Of a DNA stretch of 64,000 nt, positions 25,780 to 38,839 are shown in pieces. Made by a program: the position numbers and the translations under genes. The notes under the pieces were generated by a model, which saw only the letters and a program-made list of their open reading frames with translations, had not been told where the DNA came from and ran no database searches. The stretch lies in NCBI GenBank assembly GCA_023846275.1, contig CM043875.1, forward strand, positions 6,646,626-6,710,625, written 5' to 3'. Within the stretch, counting starts at the first letter, position 1. Every line of letters starts with the position of its first letter. Source of the DNA: Vanilla planifolia. Lineage: Eukaryota; Streptophyta; Magnoliopsida; Asparagales; Orchidaceae.

Positions 25780-26790
25780 TGTCAAGCCCCCACCTTAAAC
25801 GAGTACCTCTAAATAAGAAATTTTCATTAGAGTGAGGACAATGAAGAAAACCCAAGGTGGGGACCCGATGGTAAGACAAACACTGACTCAAAAGTCCAAA
25901 GTATATATATAAAGGCATGTTTTTAAAAATTTAATCACACCAAAACTTCCCCTCTCTCACATATCTCATGAAAAGGGCTCTCTTGTAGCAGCATCATTCC
26001 CAGTTTTTGGTATAGTGGTTGCATGACCTGTGATGTAAGCACTAATGAGATTTACAAATCTCAATAGATAAATCCACATAATTAACCAAATGAAAATACA
26101 TACAATGAATAGTGCAGATAAATCATAAGCATAAAGCTCAAACCATACCAATGTCATATATAATATCAGATGAAAAACCAAAGAAAAATCCAAAGAAATA
26201 CCAGTTCCTTATAGATGTGTTATAACCGGGCCTAATTCCCTTTGACGCATTATCCTTTGGATCCAATCAAGCAAATGACCTCCAACCGGCATCCAACCAA
26301 ACATATAACACTAGACAGATATCTGACCCGAAGATCGATACCCTGCGATCCAACACGCTGGGCCTAGTGCCACCAGGCAGGTATGGTACCATACCCTGCA
26401 ATCCAACACGCTAGGCCTGGTGTAATCATCATGGAGTCATAGCATATAACACTAGGCAGATATTTGATCCAAAGATCGATACCCTGCGATCCAACACGCT
26501 GGGCCTAGTGGTGAAGATAATGTTCTCTGGGAATCTCACTTTTTTTATATTTGTCAACAACTTTAAAAATTATACATATACCTTCCGTCAAAACGAATTG
26601 AACTATGTCGACATTTATAAAATTACAAATATATCCTCAATATTACAAATCTATCCCAAAACTTCAAAAATTCATAATTTATTCCTTAAAACTCCAAAAA
26701 TTACAAACTAAACACCGTTGGGACTCGTCTCAAAGAACTCTTTCTAAAAAAAATACCATAAATAAAATAAAAAAAATTAAGGCTGTTACA
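25780..26790. mobile_element. solo LTR, about 1.0 kb, Ty3-type
   Basis: Begins TGTCAAGCCCCC and ends GGCTGTTACA, the TG...CA near-inverted termini common in plant Ty3 LTRs. It is flanked by the duplication GTGTT. No internal coding region, so it is a solo LTR left by recombination. A TATATATATAAAG stretch near 25905 suggests plus orientation, though this is not certain. The exact duplication suggests moderate age. Confidence 0.7.
26303..26510. repeat. short tandem repeat inside the solo LTR
   Basis: Two 67-bp copies (26303-26369 and 26444-26510) share CGATACCCTGCGATCCAACA and GCTGGGCCTAGTG. A partial copy lies at 26391-26421. Spacing between full copies is 141 bp. Confidence 0.8.
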
Positions 26791-26795
26791 GTGTT
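26791..26795. repeat. 5-bp target-site duplication, right copy (GTGTT)
   Basis: Matches 25775-25779 and abuts the terminal GTTACA of the solo LTR. Confidence 0.7.
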
Positions 26796-27141
26796 GGTCA
26801 AATTAACTTATATGATAGTTATGGATTACATATTAGAACTATCTTCATGATATTGGTTCATAAACTTTGTATTGTGACTAAGTGATAAACTAGTATAGTT
26901 AATTGTTTAGTTATTATAAAGCTTTTTCTTATTACTTTAATGGTGATGAAGTTTCAATAATAAGTGGTTTTATAAGAATGTTTTTATTATTCACTTCCAC
27001 AAGTTTAAAAAAAGAGATTTTTTTTATTAAAAAAGAGTTTTATGTAAAGAATTTTCCTTTTTGCTTTGAATTAAAATGGGATTTCTTTAAATATAAAGTT
27101 TTTTCTTTCAAAGGTTTTTAAAAGTTACTTCTGTTATCAGT

Positions 27142-27173
<32 letters not shown>

Positions 27174-27449
27174 GAGAGAGATATCACATTGAGTGGTATC
27201 AAAGAAGCTAAAGTCCTAAGAAGGGAATTTAACATAAACACTATATGCCAAACTAGTAAAAAAAATTCTAGAAACACGTGTTTTAATCAAAGTGTGAAAT
27301 TATAAAATAAATGAAAACTTAAGTAGTCAACATGGGTAAACCTTTTAAAAGGAAAAACACACCTGTTGTATCATTTTATGATTGTGTTTGATAATTATTT
27401 ATGTTTTAAAAGCACGACAAAATAGGTTAAAAGCGAGATAGAAAACTAT
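26796..27449. other. AT-rich spacer with a TA microsatellite
   Basis: No gene seen. A (TA)14 run occupies 27142-27169. The remainder is poly-A/T-rich and anonymous. Confidence 0.5.
27142..27169. repeat. (TA)n microsatellite
   Basis: Uninterrupted alternating TA over 28 bases. Confidence 0.95.
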
Positions 27450-28110
27450 TGAATTACCATTAGCAGATTGTATAATATGATTTATATCATCGTACAGTGT
27501 GATGTATACGAAATAAAGGATATAAAACTAAAATAAAAGAGATCGTACCTTACGATATCAGACGTTGCATAATAATTTTCATATGTGTAGTGAAATAACT
27601 AAAAATATTAAACAATATGACACCATGTTAAAATATAGTACGATATTATGAGTGGGATTATGGTATAGATATCAAATAATATGACTAAAAGAAGAGAATA
27701 ATAACATAAACAAAACAAAATTTCTTACAGTATGATGCATAAAGTAGTACAATGAGATAAGATGAGTAAAGAAGGAGCTAAGTGATTAGAGATGAATCAT
27801 TTCATATGATATCACATAATCGTACAATGTAATAAGATGAGAAAAAATATATTAGTTCTAAAATTATTGAATAAAATGATCATATAAATATGAATAAGAC
27901 AATCATAGAATATAATAATATGAGCAGAGAATGGAACAACAACATTGTACAATACGATATCATATTAGCAAGTTAAAATAAAAAGGAATTGTGTCAATTA
28001 ATTAAATAATGCAAGCAAAGACAAACAATGAAAATATCATATAGTATGATTTGTAGAATCATACAATGTAATGATATAAAATGAGATGACTAAGTGTAGA
28101 TTATTATCTA
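27450..28110. repeat. degenerate short-period repeats with ATGATATCATA / CGTACAATGT cores
   Basis: Related phrases recur near 27470, 27545, 27630, 27725, 27800, 27945 and 28035. They include ATATGATATCACATAATCG, CGTACAATGTAATA and a following GATGAG. Many are partly palindromic around GATATC or GTAC. Spacing is irregular (about 70-150 bp). This looks like a U3-type repeat block of the Ty3 element whose gag remnant follows at 28650. Confidence 0.45.
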
Positions 28111-28649
28111 GAATAAAAAGAAGAGAAGAAAGAAATGTGTATTATGAAAAGGAATGTATAATAAAAGAAGAGAATGGAAAAGGTTAAAATTGGACTAGGT
28201 GATCCTATAGGTAAAGAGTAACATAGATTTATTGTGTAATATGAATACTAGAAATGTATAGAACAATATGCATAAAAAAGCTAAAGAAATTAAGCATAAT
28301 GAGGATGAGTTACAAAATGCTTGTTTGTGATACAATTTGTGGAGAATATCATAAAGATATAGTAATGAATAATTTAACAAAGAAGGATATTTTATTTAAT
28401 GTCATAAATATTATATTTTACAAATCACATGAGTTTTTAAGAATACTAACATGTCGAACATATGATCATGTGGAAAATGGCATTAAAAAGCACAACATGT
28501 TTATGAAAGAAGTGAATAGCTCAAATTATAAAAGAGCTATACCTTCTCAAGGAGAAAGAGATCAAAGCATCAAGAATATAATTACTAAGGAATGATTTGT
28601 CAAGTAAACATGAAAGAAGCTTTGGATATAATGAAATGAATTAGTACTA

Positions 28650-29500
28650 GAATAATTTATGAAATTATGACCACCATACTTAGAGAGCAATGTGAATCTA
28701 TTCCAAGTAGAAGATTGGTTGGAAAGTATCAAAATGTTATTTGATAGTTTGGTATGTAATGATTAAAGAAGAATTTCACTAGTAATACTAGTATTTGATA
28801 GTGCCAGTGGTCATTAATGGATAGGATGATAAAGATTATAATTTGATGATAAAACAAATTCTAAAATACCATAGAGGTAATTTTGACAAGTCTTTTAAAA
28901 ATGGTATATTCTTAAATCTGTTATGAAGAAAATATGAGATGGCTTAACCAAATTAAATCAATAAAACTTAATAGTAAATAAATATGATGAGACATTTGTA
29001 AGACTATTAAGATATGCTCCAAAGTTGTTAGCAACAAAAAAGCAAAAATATTATCTTTTCAAAAGAGGATTGAAAGATAATATAAGAAACATGTTGATAC
29101 CATTTGAATTTGACTCTTATAAAAAAATGGTTAAAGCTACTAGAAGCATGGAACAAGTCCTTGCTAATACCCAAATTAAAAGAAACAAAAAAAAGAGAAA
29201 AGAGAATTTCTTTTCACAAGAGTGCAACAAGGTTATGGAGATGATGACGAACATTAAATAATGAACCAAAGAAAGTTTCTCCTTGCCCAATTTTTGGAAA
29301 ACTTCATAGAAATGAATGGTAGAGGAAAAATGCTAAATGTTATGATTTTAGAAACTCGAGACATTATGTTAAAGAGTATCCAACAAATCAAAGAATACAA
29401 CATGGAGTACCACCAATTATTACCTATAAGAAAGATGAAGAATCACTTAACAAAGTATGACTTCTATTCAAAAGCTTCTAGATGAATGGTTATGGGGGTG
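28650..29500 (+). mobile_element. Ty3/gypsy gag fossil
   Basis: Near 29020-29160 the plus strand matches the C-terminal part of the plant retrotransposon gag domain (LATKKQKYYLFKRGLKDNI, compare 'RFxxGLRPEIR'). A zinc-knuckle-like segment follows near 29335-29385. No pol was recognised downstream. It is an old fragment with several breaks. Confidence 0.55.
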
Positions 29501-29514
29501 ACTTGTCCTCCTTA

Positions 29515-30080
29515 ATAAGAATGGAATGATCAAGTTAGAATAATCACTTTATATTTTGGTACAAATAAAATAGATAGATATTATAGGTAGTACAAAAAAA
29601 ATAATATTAATTATTATATGATGCATATGATTTATTTGCTTGTACTTGCCTAAATGTTATTTGTTTTTTAGATTATATCATGCTCATAATGAAATTTCTC
29701 TGCACAATGTATTGACATGAATGAGAATAAAACTTGATTAACAAGATTCATGTTAAATAAAGATGAACTAAAAATTAGATAACATGATTATTTGTTTAGT
29801 ATTGTTACTATTGGCATAATTATTTATTGAGTTTACATTAGAATCATCCCCCATAATTATTAACATTTTTAGATACATATAATGAAAACAATACTAAATA
29901 CTAATGGCATGAGTGAATATTGTTAAAAAATAAAAGAACATGAGCACTAGCTTACATTATAAAATTTGTTATTAATACAATATAAAGTTAGTTATTTAGC
30001 TATCTTTTATATTTACTAATAATAAGTCGTTAATAGTTAATGGTGGACCTTCACGAAAAAAGAAAGTTCAAAAAATTTTA
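29515..30080 (+). repeat. direct repeat, copy 1 (about 570 bp)
   Basis: Collinear with 32845-33415. Shared phrases include GGAATGA(G)ATGATCAAG, CTTGCACTTGC/CTTGTACTTGC and GGCATGAGTGAATA/GGAATGAGTGAATA. Diverged copies about 3.3 kb apart in the same orientation, possibly LTRs of one lost element. Confidence 0.65.
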
Positions 30081-31059
30081 GTGGTGGTGATTTTAGGATA
30101 GTTGAAATCTTATATAAGAAAAACTCGAGATGACATTGTAATATTAAAACTTCGAAGTTGAATTGATAAATGACATCATAGATTTGAAATGTGGGTAAGC
30201 TATCATAGCAAAAACTATACTTAAAATTTTGTATAATATCATTTCATTTATGTTATATTATTATTTTAAATAATTAATGATTCATAAATGATATTTAAAA
30301 ATAATGTTAGTAACAAAAATGACTTATGATAATCAAGCTCTATGTAGTGATTAGTTAGCAACAAATATTAACAATAAAACCAAACAAAGAAGAAAACATG
30401 AAATTTGCCCAAAATAACTAGCATTAATATTAACCATCTTGCTTAGACTCTAAGTGTAGTGACTAGTACTTTAACACAAAACCCAATTGTAGCACCTTAA
30501 TTCAAGCACGTGATGGAGAGGTTTCAAAGGCTTCATCTTTAACATTTTAAAAAATAATTTAATAAGCTTTTGAGGTCAATTTAAGTAAAAAAGAAATAGA
30601 AAAGAAAATAACTTTTCAAAAAACAACATTCAAACTTAAGATTTTCTTATCTTTCTTTCTTCTCTTCTCTTAATTTGGTTAGCCCTAAGCCTTTAACATT
30701 TATTAATTTCTCCACCAATTATTAATCTTCCTTCAATATTAATTACTTGGGAAGTTAAATCATGCTCCAAGGTCACTACGATTACTTCTCCATTGCAAGA
30801 TAAGGTTTGGAAAAACTTTTGAAAATTTGACCATATCCTTAAGCGTTTTAGTTTATCCTTTAAATAGGCTTGAAGTGATGCTTAAGAGAAGAAATATAAA
30901 GGAAAAAGATAATGGAAGAAGAGAGAAATTTTCAAAAATCTTGAATCATCTTTTAGAGGTCACCACAAGGTGTTGAACAACAAAAGGAGTAGGCATATTC
31001 TAAAAATCTAGTAAAAATATTATTTCATTTTTAATTGCTATTGGAGTTGGGAAAAGAGG
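30081..31059. other. AT-rich sequence, nothing recognised
   Basis: No domain, RNA or repeat was identified between the two repeat blocks. A purine-rich stretch at 30880-30960 marks the approach to the dispersed repeat. Confidence 0.4.
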
Positions 31060-32050
31060 ATTTTCTAACGAGAAGAAAGAAATAAGTAGGAGAGAGAATC
31101 TTGTTGAAGAAAAAAATAGTTCAAACCAACTAAATCAATCGACCAAACTAGTCTATTGACCACACATGCATAGTGAAGCCTAAGTGCACGTGCCCATTGC
31201 ATGTGCCTAGCACATGCTTAACTTGGCTATGTCAATGAGTTGCATACGACCTATTGTAAATGATCCTACAATTGGGCCTGCAAGCCTCTTATGTGATCAT
31301 TGATTTGATCAAACCTATAAGACACTTCTAGCCACTTGGAGCTACAAAATAAAACACAAACCACACTTCAACTACATGACATCTCTACCTAGTTAACACA
31401 TGGTTGACCTAGTTATCTTATAACATTTTGATTTGACCAAATCTTTTATCTCACCATTCTAACCATTACCCACTCACTAACCCAGATCCTTGCCCCCTTA
31501 GCCTTACAAACAATAAGTATAAATAGAGCTAAACTCCTAATCAATCCCATGACCTATTGGCCCTTAAAAGAACTAAAAAAAACCTACTTTGACTCAAAAA
31601 CCTAAATTGAGTTAGTATAGCAAGGTAGTTTGTGAATCCCAAATCACATATATTGGTAACGAAACCTAACATCCTATATTCACATACTAAGTGTTGTATT
31701 ACACTATCCTATCATTAACCCATGCAAACCAAAAATCCTAACCCATGACACAACAAGCCTAAATTAATCTTATCTAGCTTAAACAAGATAGACCAAGATC
31801 AGAAGTTCTTTTTGATATGATATAATTAACACTATATATAAATTAGCTTATTTAAAAGCACTTGGAAGTACTTTTAAAAGTGCTTTTAAACAACTTTTAA
31901 GCCAAAATCATCAAAATTTTAAAGTAAAATATTAGAGAAAATAAATAAAATATTTTGGGTAATAAAGGCACTTATTTTAAGTCAAACTTTTGAGTAATTT
32001 TTTAGTAAACATAATTTTTCTATATTTTTCAAGAAATAACATGTGTTTAA
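31060..32050 (+). repeat. dispersed repeat, copy 2 (about 1 kb)
   Basis: Partner of 24600-25640 in the same orientation. It lies between the two 570-bp direct repeats. Confidence 0.6.
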
Positions 32051-32844
32051 ATCTTCAACAAAATCATAAATTGATGTATGTACTTGATACAATAGAATAT
32101 TAAGTATAATGGAAGCTTTTTACAAACTTTAATTCAAGAAATGACACTTATCTTGATGATTTAATATATTTGAGAATTTTTTATTATAATGATGACTCAC
32201 TTTGTTTGTCTTTTTTCTTTTCAAAAGCTATTAGTAATTATATACTTCTTCACTTGCTTACTTTATTTCACATGAGAATAATTATTTTTTAAGAATGCTA
32301 CTTTCTTCATTTTATTCATTTGCATCATGATATTTGCATTGTAAATATCTAAAGATGAATTATGTGCAAAGAGTAAGATGAAATTGAAAAAAAATGAAAG
32401 TAATTAACATTATGACCAAAATAAAAAATATATAATGATATAACAAAGAGAAAAGTTCCCTATTTATTTTATGTTTGTTAATAAAAATAATGATTATTAA
32501 ACATAAGCTATTTCTCAAATGGATAAGTAGGACGATTTCTAATAATAACTGGTACTCTACATTGGAACTCCTAATAATAAGATGTGATTCAATAATTAAC
32601 CAAAACATTGATGGGCTTGTAACCCCAAGATTGATGATAATATGAAATGATCATTAGGAGATTGCTTATAAAAAAAAGTGAAAAAATCACTAGACAAGAT
32701 ATAGCTCTTATCCATAGGCTTCTAAGTGAAGAGTTATGTTTGTTATTTGTTCTATTATAGAAAATATAGAGAAGGATTCGAATGCTATTCTGTATCTTTG
32801 AATGTATATAGGTATATTTTTAATAAATTATAACCACATAATAC
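32051..32844. other. AT-rich sequence, nothing recognised
   Basis: The longest open frame here (minus strand, 82 codons, 32608-32360) is low-complexity and resembles no known protein. Confidence 0.4.
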
Positions 32845-33415
32845 TTAATTGGAATGAGATGATCAAGATAGAATGATACTCTAATATTTAAGTATAAATA
32901 AAATGTATAGATAATAAATAAAGTAAAAAAATGAATAATATTGATCATTATATTTCATGACATATGTATATGATATACATGCTTGCACTTGCTCAAATGT
33001 TATTTGTGCTTCAGCTTATAGCATGCTTATAAAGAAACTTCTATGCACACTATATTAACATAAATGATGTTGAAACTTTGACTAATATAATTCATACAAA
33101 GAAGAGATGATCCAAAGCTTAAGCAATATAATTTTTTTCTTAACATTATTAACATTAGCATAACTATTTACTAAGTCTATGTCAAACTTACCCCCTCTCC
33201 CAATTATTGATATTTTTAAGGTACACATAAATGAAGACAACACCAGATGTTAAGGGAATGAGTGAATAATGTAAAATAATGAAAAAGCATGAGTGATGGT
33301 ATACTATTATAAAATTTTTTATTAACTTAATATGAAGTTGATTATTAAACTATCTTTTGTGTTCAATAATAAAAAATGGTTAACAATAAGGGGCAAGCTT
33401 TGGAGAAAAAAAATC
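32845..33415 (+). repeat. direct repeat, copy 2 (about 570 bp)
   Basis: Partner of 29515-30080. Ends about 420 bp before the tandem array begins. Confidence 0.65.
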
Positions 33416-33834
33416 TAAACAATCTAATCAACACAATGGTAGCATGTGATTACCTAATAACTTGTATAACAATATGTGCTTTGTTACATGTTTGTATGAT
33501 AAATGTATAAACAAAAAGTATACAAGTAAAGCAATAACAAAAATGGCTTGATCCATATTAGGGAATTCAAGAAAATTTTACAAGATAATAATTATAATAG
33601 CCCAAACTCTTACTATATATAATATGTTATAAATAATGAGATTAAGCGATTAGAGTTGTAATTATATTTGTTTTATAAAAAATAAATTGTTTTTCTAAGA
33701 TAAGTTGTTGTTAGGCTAAAATATTAAAAATTGACTTATCTTGAGAAGCATGCAACAAAGTTAAATGAAGTAAAAAAATTTTATTTAAGTATATTACTAA
33801 AAAGATCTCTTTAAGAAGAGTCTAATAGCCTTGG

Positions 33835-36800
33835 GATTCTAACTTTTAAAGGTCTAATTAGTTATGATTTTCTAAGAATGAAAAGGATGTAGATGTACTT
33901 TCTTAAATTATTAGTAGTAGAATTATAAACTTGCAAATTCCACCTTTATTTCCTTAAGGGATGGGATTAAATGTGATTTTTTGGCTAGGCTAGGCAAGAT
34001 GGTAAGAAGGGATATATGAAGGGAAAGAGAGAGAAGGAGAAAAGGGGAGAATGAGAGAGGAAGCTCATATTGGAAGGAAAATAGAGAAAGAAGTCAAGGA
34101 AAATATTTGCAAAAAGATTGGGTGTTTGTTGCTATAGCATCAAAAGAGATCTTGGAAGCAAGATGAAGCGAACAAGTGTTAGTTTCAATAAAGAAGGCAA
34201 GAGAAAAAAATGCTAATTAAGAAGATTAAGAGTTTAAAGTTGTTTTATTAAATTCAACTTGGTTTTATACAAATTCAAGTACAGATATATTACTATATGA
34301 GTTAAGAGAGGTTGATGGAATGGTTTAAATTGAAATTAAGATGTTGAAAAAGAGATTATTGTCATCTAAGTTAGATAACACTAATGTGATGGGCTCAATC
34401 ACTCTTGTACAATTAGTTTGAATTGACTAGATTAAAGAATTTGATTAGTCCATTTAGAAATCATACATGAATTAATAAGTAATCATGTTAACAATGTGGA
34501 AGTAGATAAGAATTGGGTTTTTGATAGGATATTATGAGTACAATAGACATAATTATACTTTTACAATTAGTCTAAGTTAATTAAGATCAAAGCTCTATTT
34601 AATTATGATTTTCTAAAGAAGAAAAGGATATGAATATAATTTCTTAAATTTTTACCAATAGTTTTTAAGTTTGATAAATCCAACTTTATCACCTCAAAGG
34701 ATGGGATTAAATGTGAGTTTTGGTTAAGTTAAATAGGGTGGTAAGAAGGGACATATGAGGGGAAGTGAAGGAGAGAAGAGAAGTGTGAGAAAGAAATGAA
34801 AGAAAAGAAGAAGCTTATATTGGAAGGAAAAGAGATGAAAATGTCAAGGAAAAAGAAAGGAGTTTTTAAAAATATTAGGTGTTTGTTTGTATAACATAAA
34901 GAAAGATCATGGAAGCAAGAAGAGAAGATGAAGAGATAGTTTCAGTAAAGGAAGTAAGAGAAACAATAGCTACTTCAGAAGAATAAGAGTTTAAAGTTTT
35001 TTTTATTAAATTCAACTTGGATTTATTCAAATCTAATTGTAAATACATTGTTATATGAGTTATGAGGGTTGAAAGAATGGTTTGAGGAAGTTTGGAATGA
35101 ATTGAATGTGATTAAAATTAAAATCAAGAAGCGAGAAAAGATGTGTTATCAACCAATTGAGGCATCCTATAGGCATCAATAAATTGATCGTACTCACAAC
35201 GATCCCACATTATACTAGATGATGTGTTATCAGTTAGAAATAATTGGGTAAGTGGTAAGGTCATATAAATATAATGGGTGTGATTATATTTGTACAATTA
35301 GTCTAAGTCAATCAAGATTAAAGGATTGGTTCAAAGGTCTAATTAGTTATGACTTTTAAAAAATAAAAGGATGTAAATGTAATTTCATAAATTTTAAGTA
35401 ATAGTTTAGTAAATCTGTAAATTCCATCTTTATTGTCTCATAGGATGGGATTAAATGTGAGTTTTGGTTAGGTATGATAGGGTGATAAAAGAGACATATG
35501 AGGGGGAATAGATATAAAGAAAGATGGGAAGAATAAGAAGGGAAGAAAAGAAAAGAGCAAGCTTGGATTGAAAGGTAGAAGAGAGAAGAGTTTAGAAAGA
35601 TTTGGTGATTGGTTTTGTAGGATAAAGGGAAATATTGGAAGCACGAGGAAGACAAAAAAGTGCTATTTTCAACAAAGGAAACAAAGGAAGTAGCAGTTGG
35701 TCAAGAAGAGTAAGAGTTTAAAGTTTTTTTTTTTGTTAAATTAAACTTGGTTTTATGCAAATTCAAGCATAAATACCTTATTGTATGAGTTATGATAGGT
35801 TAAGGGAATTGTTTGAGAAAGTTTGGAAGGAATTAAATGTGATTTAAATGGAAATAAAAAATAAGAAAAGAGATTGTAGCCATTTGAGTTAGATAGCACA
35901 ACTACAATAGGTTTAATCGTACTTGTACAATCAATGAACTCGCTGTGATAAAGCATTGGATAAGTCTATAAAGACATCATATAGACATCAATATGCTAAT
36001 AATACTCACAATAATCCCACATTGTACAAAATGATGTGTTCTTAGAAAAAAAAGAATTAGGTTATGTGTTCTAAGTTCGTTAAAATCAAAAGATTTAATC
36101 AAAGGCTTAATTAGTTATGATTTTTAAAAAAGAAAAAGATGTAAATATAATTTCTTAAAGTTTTAGCAATAGTTTGGTAAATTTGCAAATTCCATCTTTA
36201 TTGCCTAGAGGGATGGGATTAAATATGAGTTTTGGCTAGGTTAAGTGAGGTGATAAGAAGGGATATATGAAGGGGAAGACAAAGAAGGAGAGAAGGTAAG
36301 AATAAGAGGAGAAGGAAAGAAAAGAGGAACGTAAAATTAAAAGGAAAATAGAGAAAGAAATCAAGGAAAAAGAAAGTAGAGTTTGCAAAAAAAATTGGGT
36401 GGTTGTTGCTACAGCATAAAGGAAAATAAAGGAAGAAAGAGAAAGAGGAAAATAGCTAGCTTAGCAAAGGAAGCAAGAGAAATAGTAATTAGCCAAGATT
36501 TGTAAGTGATTAAAATTGTTTTATTAAATTCAACTTAGTTTTGTCTAAATTTAGGTATAACTACATTCTTATATGAGTTATGAGTGATTGAAGGAATGGC
36601 TTGAGGAAGTTTGGTATGAATTGAATGTAATTTAATTTTAAATCGAGAAGCACAAAAATAGATTATAGCCATCTCAGTCAGATTACGTGAGTATGATGGG
36701 CTCAATCATACTTGTATAATCTATTTGAACTTGTTGGAATAAATGATTGGATAACTCTAATGAGGCAACATACAGGAATTAATAAATTTATCATACTCAC

Positions 36801-38830
36801 AATGATACTACATTGCACAAAATAATGTGTTCTAAATCAGTAAGAATTAGGTATGTGGTAGTCATATAAGTACGATAAGTCTTACTATACTTGCATGATT
36901 CGTCAAATTACTGATGATTAAAGGATTGGATTAAAGGAATAATTAGTTATGCTTTTTGAAAAAAGAAAAGAATGTAAATATAGTTTCTTAAAGTTTTAGC
37001 AATAGTTTTGTAAATTGGAAAAATTTTATCTTTATCATCTCAAGAGATTAAAATAAATATGAGCCTTTGTTAGGTTATGTATCGTGGTAAGAAGGGATAT
37101 ATGATGGGAAAGAGAGAGAAGGAGAGAATGTAAGAATAAGAGGGGAAGAAAAGAAGAGAGGAAGCTCAATTCAAAAGGAAAACAAAAAAAGAAGTCAACA
37201 GAAAAGAGAGAAGAGGTTTTAGACAGATTGGGTGGTAATTGCTGCAACATAAAAGATCTTTCAAGAAAGAGAAAGAGAAGAAGAGCTATTTCAAAAAGGG
37301 AAGGAAGGGAAATGACAGCTAATTAAGAAGAGCAAGAGTTTGAAATTGTTTTATTAAATTCAACTTGGTTTTATGCAAATTCAAGTATAGATACAATGTT
37401 ATATGAGTTAGGATACTTTGATGGAGTGGTTTCAAGATGTTTGGAATGAATTGAATGCGATTTAACTTGAAATCAAGAAGCAGGAAAAGAGATTATAGCG
37501 ATTTGAGTTAAATCACACAAGTAAAAAAAGGCTCGATCATATTTGTACAATTATTTTGAATTGGCAAGAACAAAGGATTGGATCAATCCATTGAGGCACC
37601 ATACAGACACCAATAAGCAGATGATACTCACAATGATCCTATATTGTACTAAATGATGTGCTGTAAGTTGATAAGAATTGGGTAGGTTTAGAATCATCCA
37701 AGTATGATGGGTCTGATTGTACTTATATGATTAGTCATAGTAAGTTAAGATCAAATGATTTGATTGAAGGTTTAATTAGTTATGATTTTTTAAAAAAAGA
37801 AAAGGATGTAAATGTAATTTCTTAAATTTTTAGCAATGATTTGGTAAATTTATAAAATCCATCTTTATTGTCTCAAGTGATGGGATTAAATATAAGTCTA
37901 TGTTAAGTTAGACAAGGAGTTAAGAAAGGATATATTAAGGGGAAGGTAGAGAAGGAAAGAAGGGAAGAATGAGAGTAAAAGGAAAAAAGAGAGGAAGCTT
38001 AAATTGGAAGGAAAATAGGGAAATAATTCAAGGAAAATAAAGGACTTTACAAAAAGATTTGGTGGATGTTGCTATAGTATAAAGGGAGATATTGAAAGAA
38101 TAGGAAGAGAAGATGAGCTAGTTTCAACAAAGGAAGCAAGGGAAGTAGCAGTTAGTAAAAAGAGTAATAGTTTGTGGGATTTTGTTATTAATTTCAACTT
38201 GGTTTTATGCAAATTCACATATCGATACATTGCTATATGAGTTAGAAGGGGTTGAGGCAATGGTTTGAGAAAGTTTGGAATGAATTGAATGCGATTTAAA
38301 TTGAAATTAAGAAGCAAGAAAAGATATTATAGCCATCTAAGTCTAATCATACAACTATGATAGGCTCAATTGTACTTATATAATCAATTTGGACTAGCTA
38401 GAATAAAGGTTTAAATCAATATATTGAGGCATCATATAGGCATCAATAAGTTGATCATACTCACAATGATCTCATATTATACTAAACGATATGTTGTAAG
38501 TTAATAAAAATTGGGTATGTGGTAAGGTCATACGAGTACAATGGGTCTACTTGTACTTGTACAATTAGTCTAAATAGGTTATATCAAAGGATTGGATCAA
38601 TCTATGTGGATAACATGCAAGTATTTCTAAGAGGATTGCACTAATATAATAGATTTGATCTTACAGAATGATTAATTTAAGTTTGTTGGGATCAAGAGAT
38701 TTAATCAACTAGATAAAGAATCATATAAGAGCTTGTAAGAAGATTTTAAAAGTACAATGTGTATAACCTTTTTTCATAATCAGTAGAGTTTCAGAAGGGG
38801 TTGAATCAAGGTTTCAAGGAATGATGATTG
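33835..38830. repeat. tandem array of about 0.74-0.83-kb monomers, roughly six copies
   Basis: The anchor TAATTAGTTATG or close variants occurs near 33851, 34591, 35336, 36104, 36938 and 37770. A second anchor, ATGGGATTAAAT, tracks it at 33961, 34701, 35445, 36213, about 37045 and 37879. Spacings run 740, 745, 768, 834 and 832 bp. Each monomer has a purine-rich block (GAAGG, AGAGAAGG), a TTCAACTTGG(T)TTTATGCAAATTC block and two related sub-blocks around CTTGTACAATTAGT and AAAGGATTGGAT, suggesting an internal duplication. A partial monomer closes the array. Monomers are clearly diverged from each other, so the array is not freshly homogenised. No coding content. Confidence 0.85.
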
Positions 38831-38839
38831 TAAAAGTAC

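Noticed and set aside
28254-28595. 113-codon plus-strand open frame before the Ty3 gag remnant
   Set aside because: No convincing similarity to gag or any host protein; low-complexity AT-rich coding potential only.
35356-35655. 99-codon minus-strand open frame, and similar ones at 37035-37250 and 38072-38317
   Set aside because: Ser/Leu/Phe-rich translation of the purine-rich block in the tandem monomers. It is not conserved as a frame between monomers.
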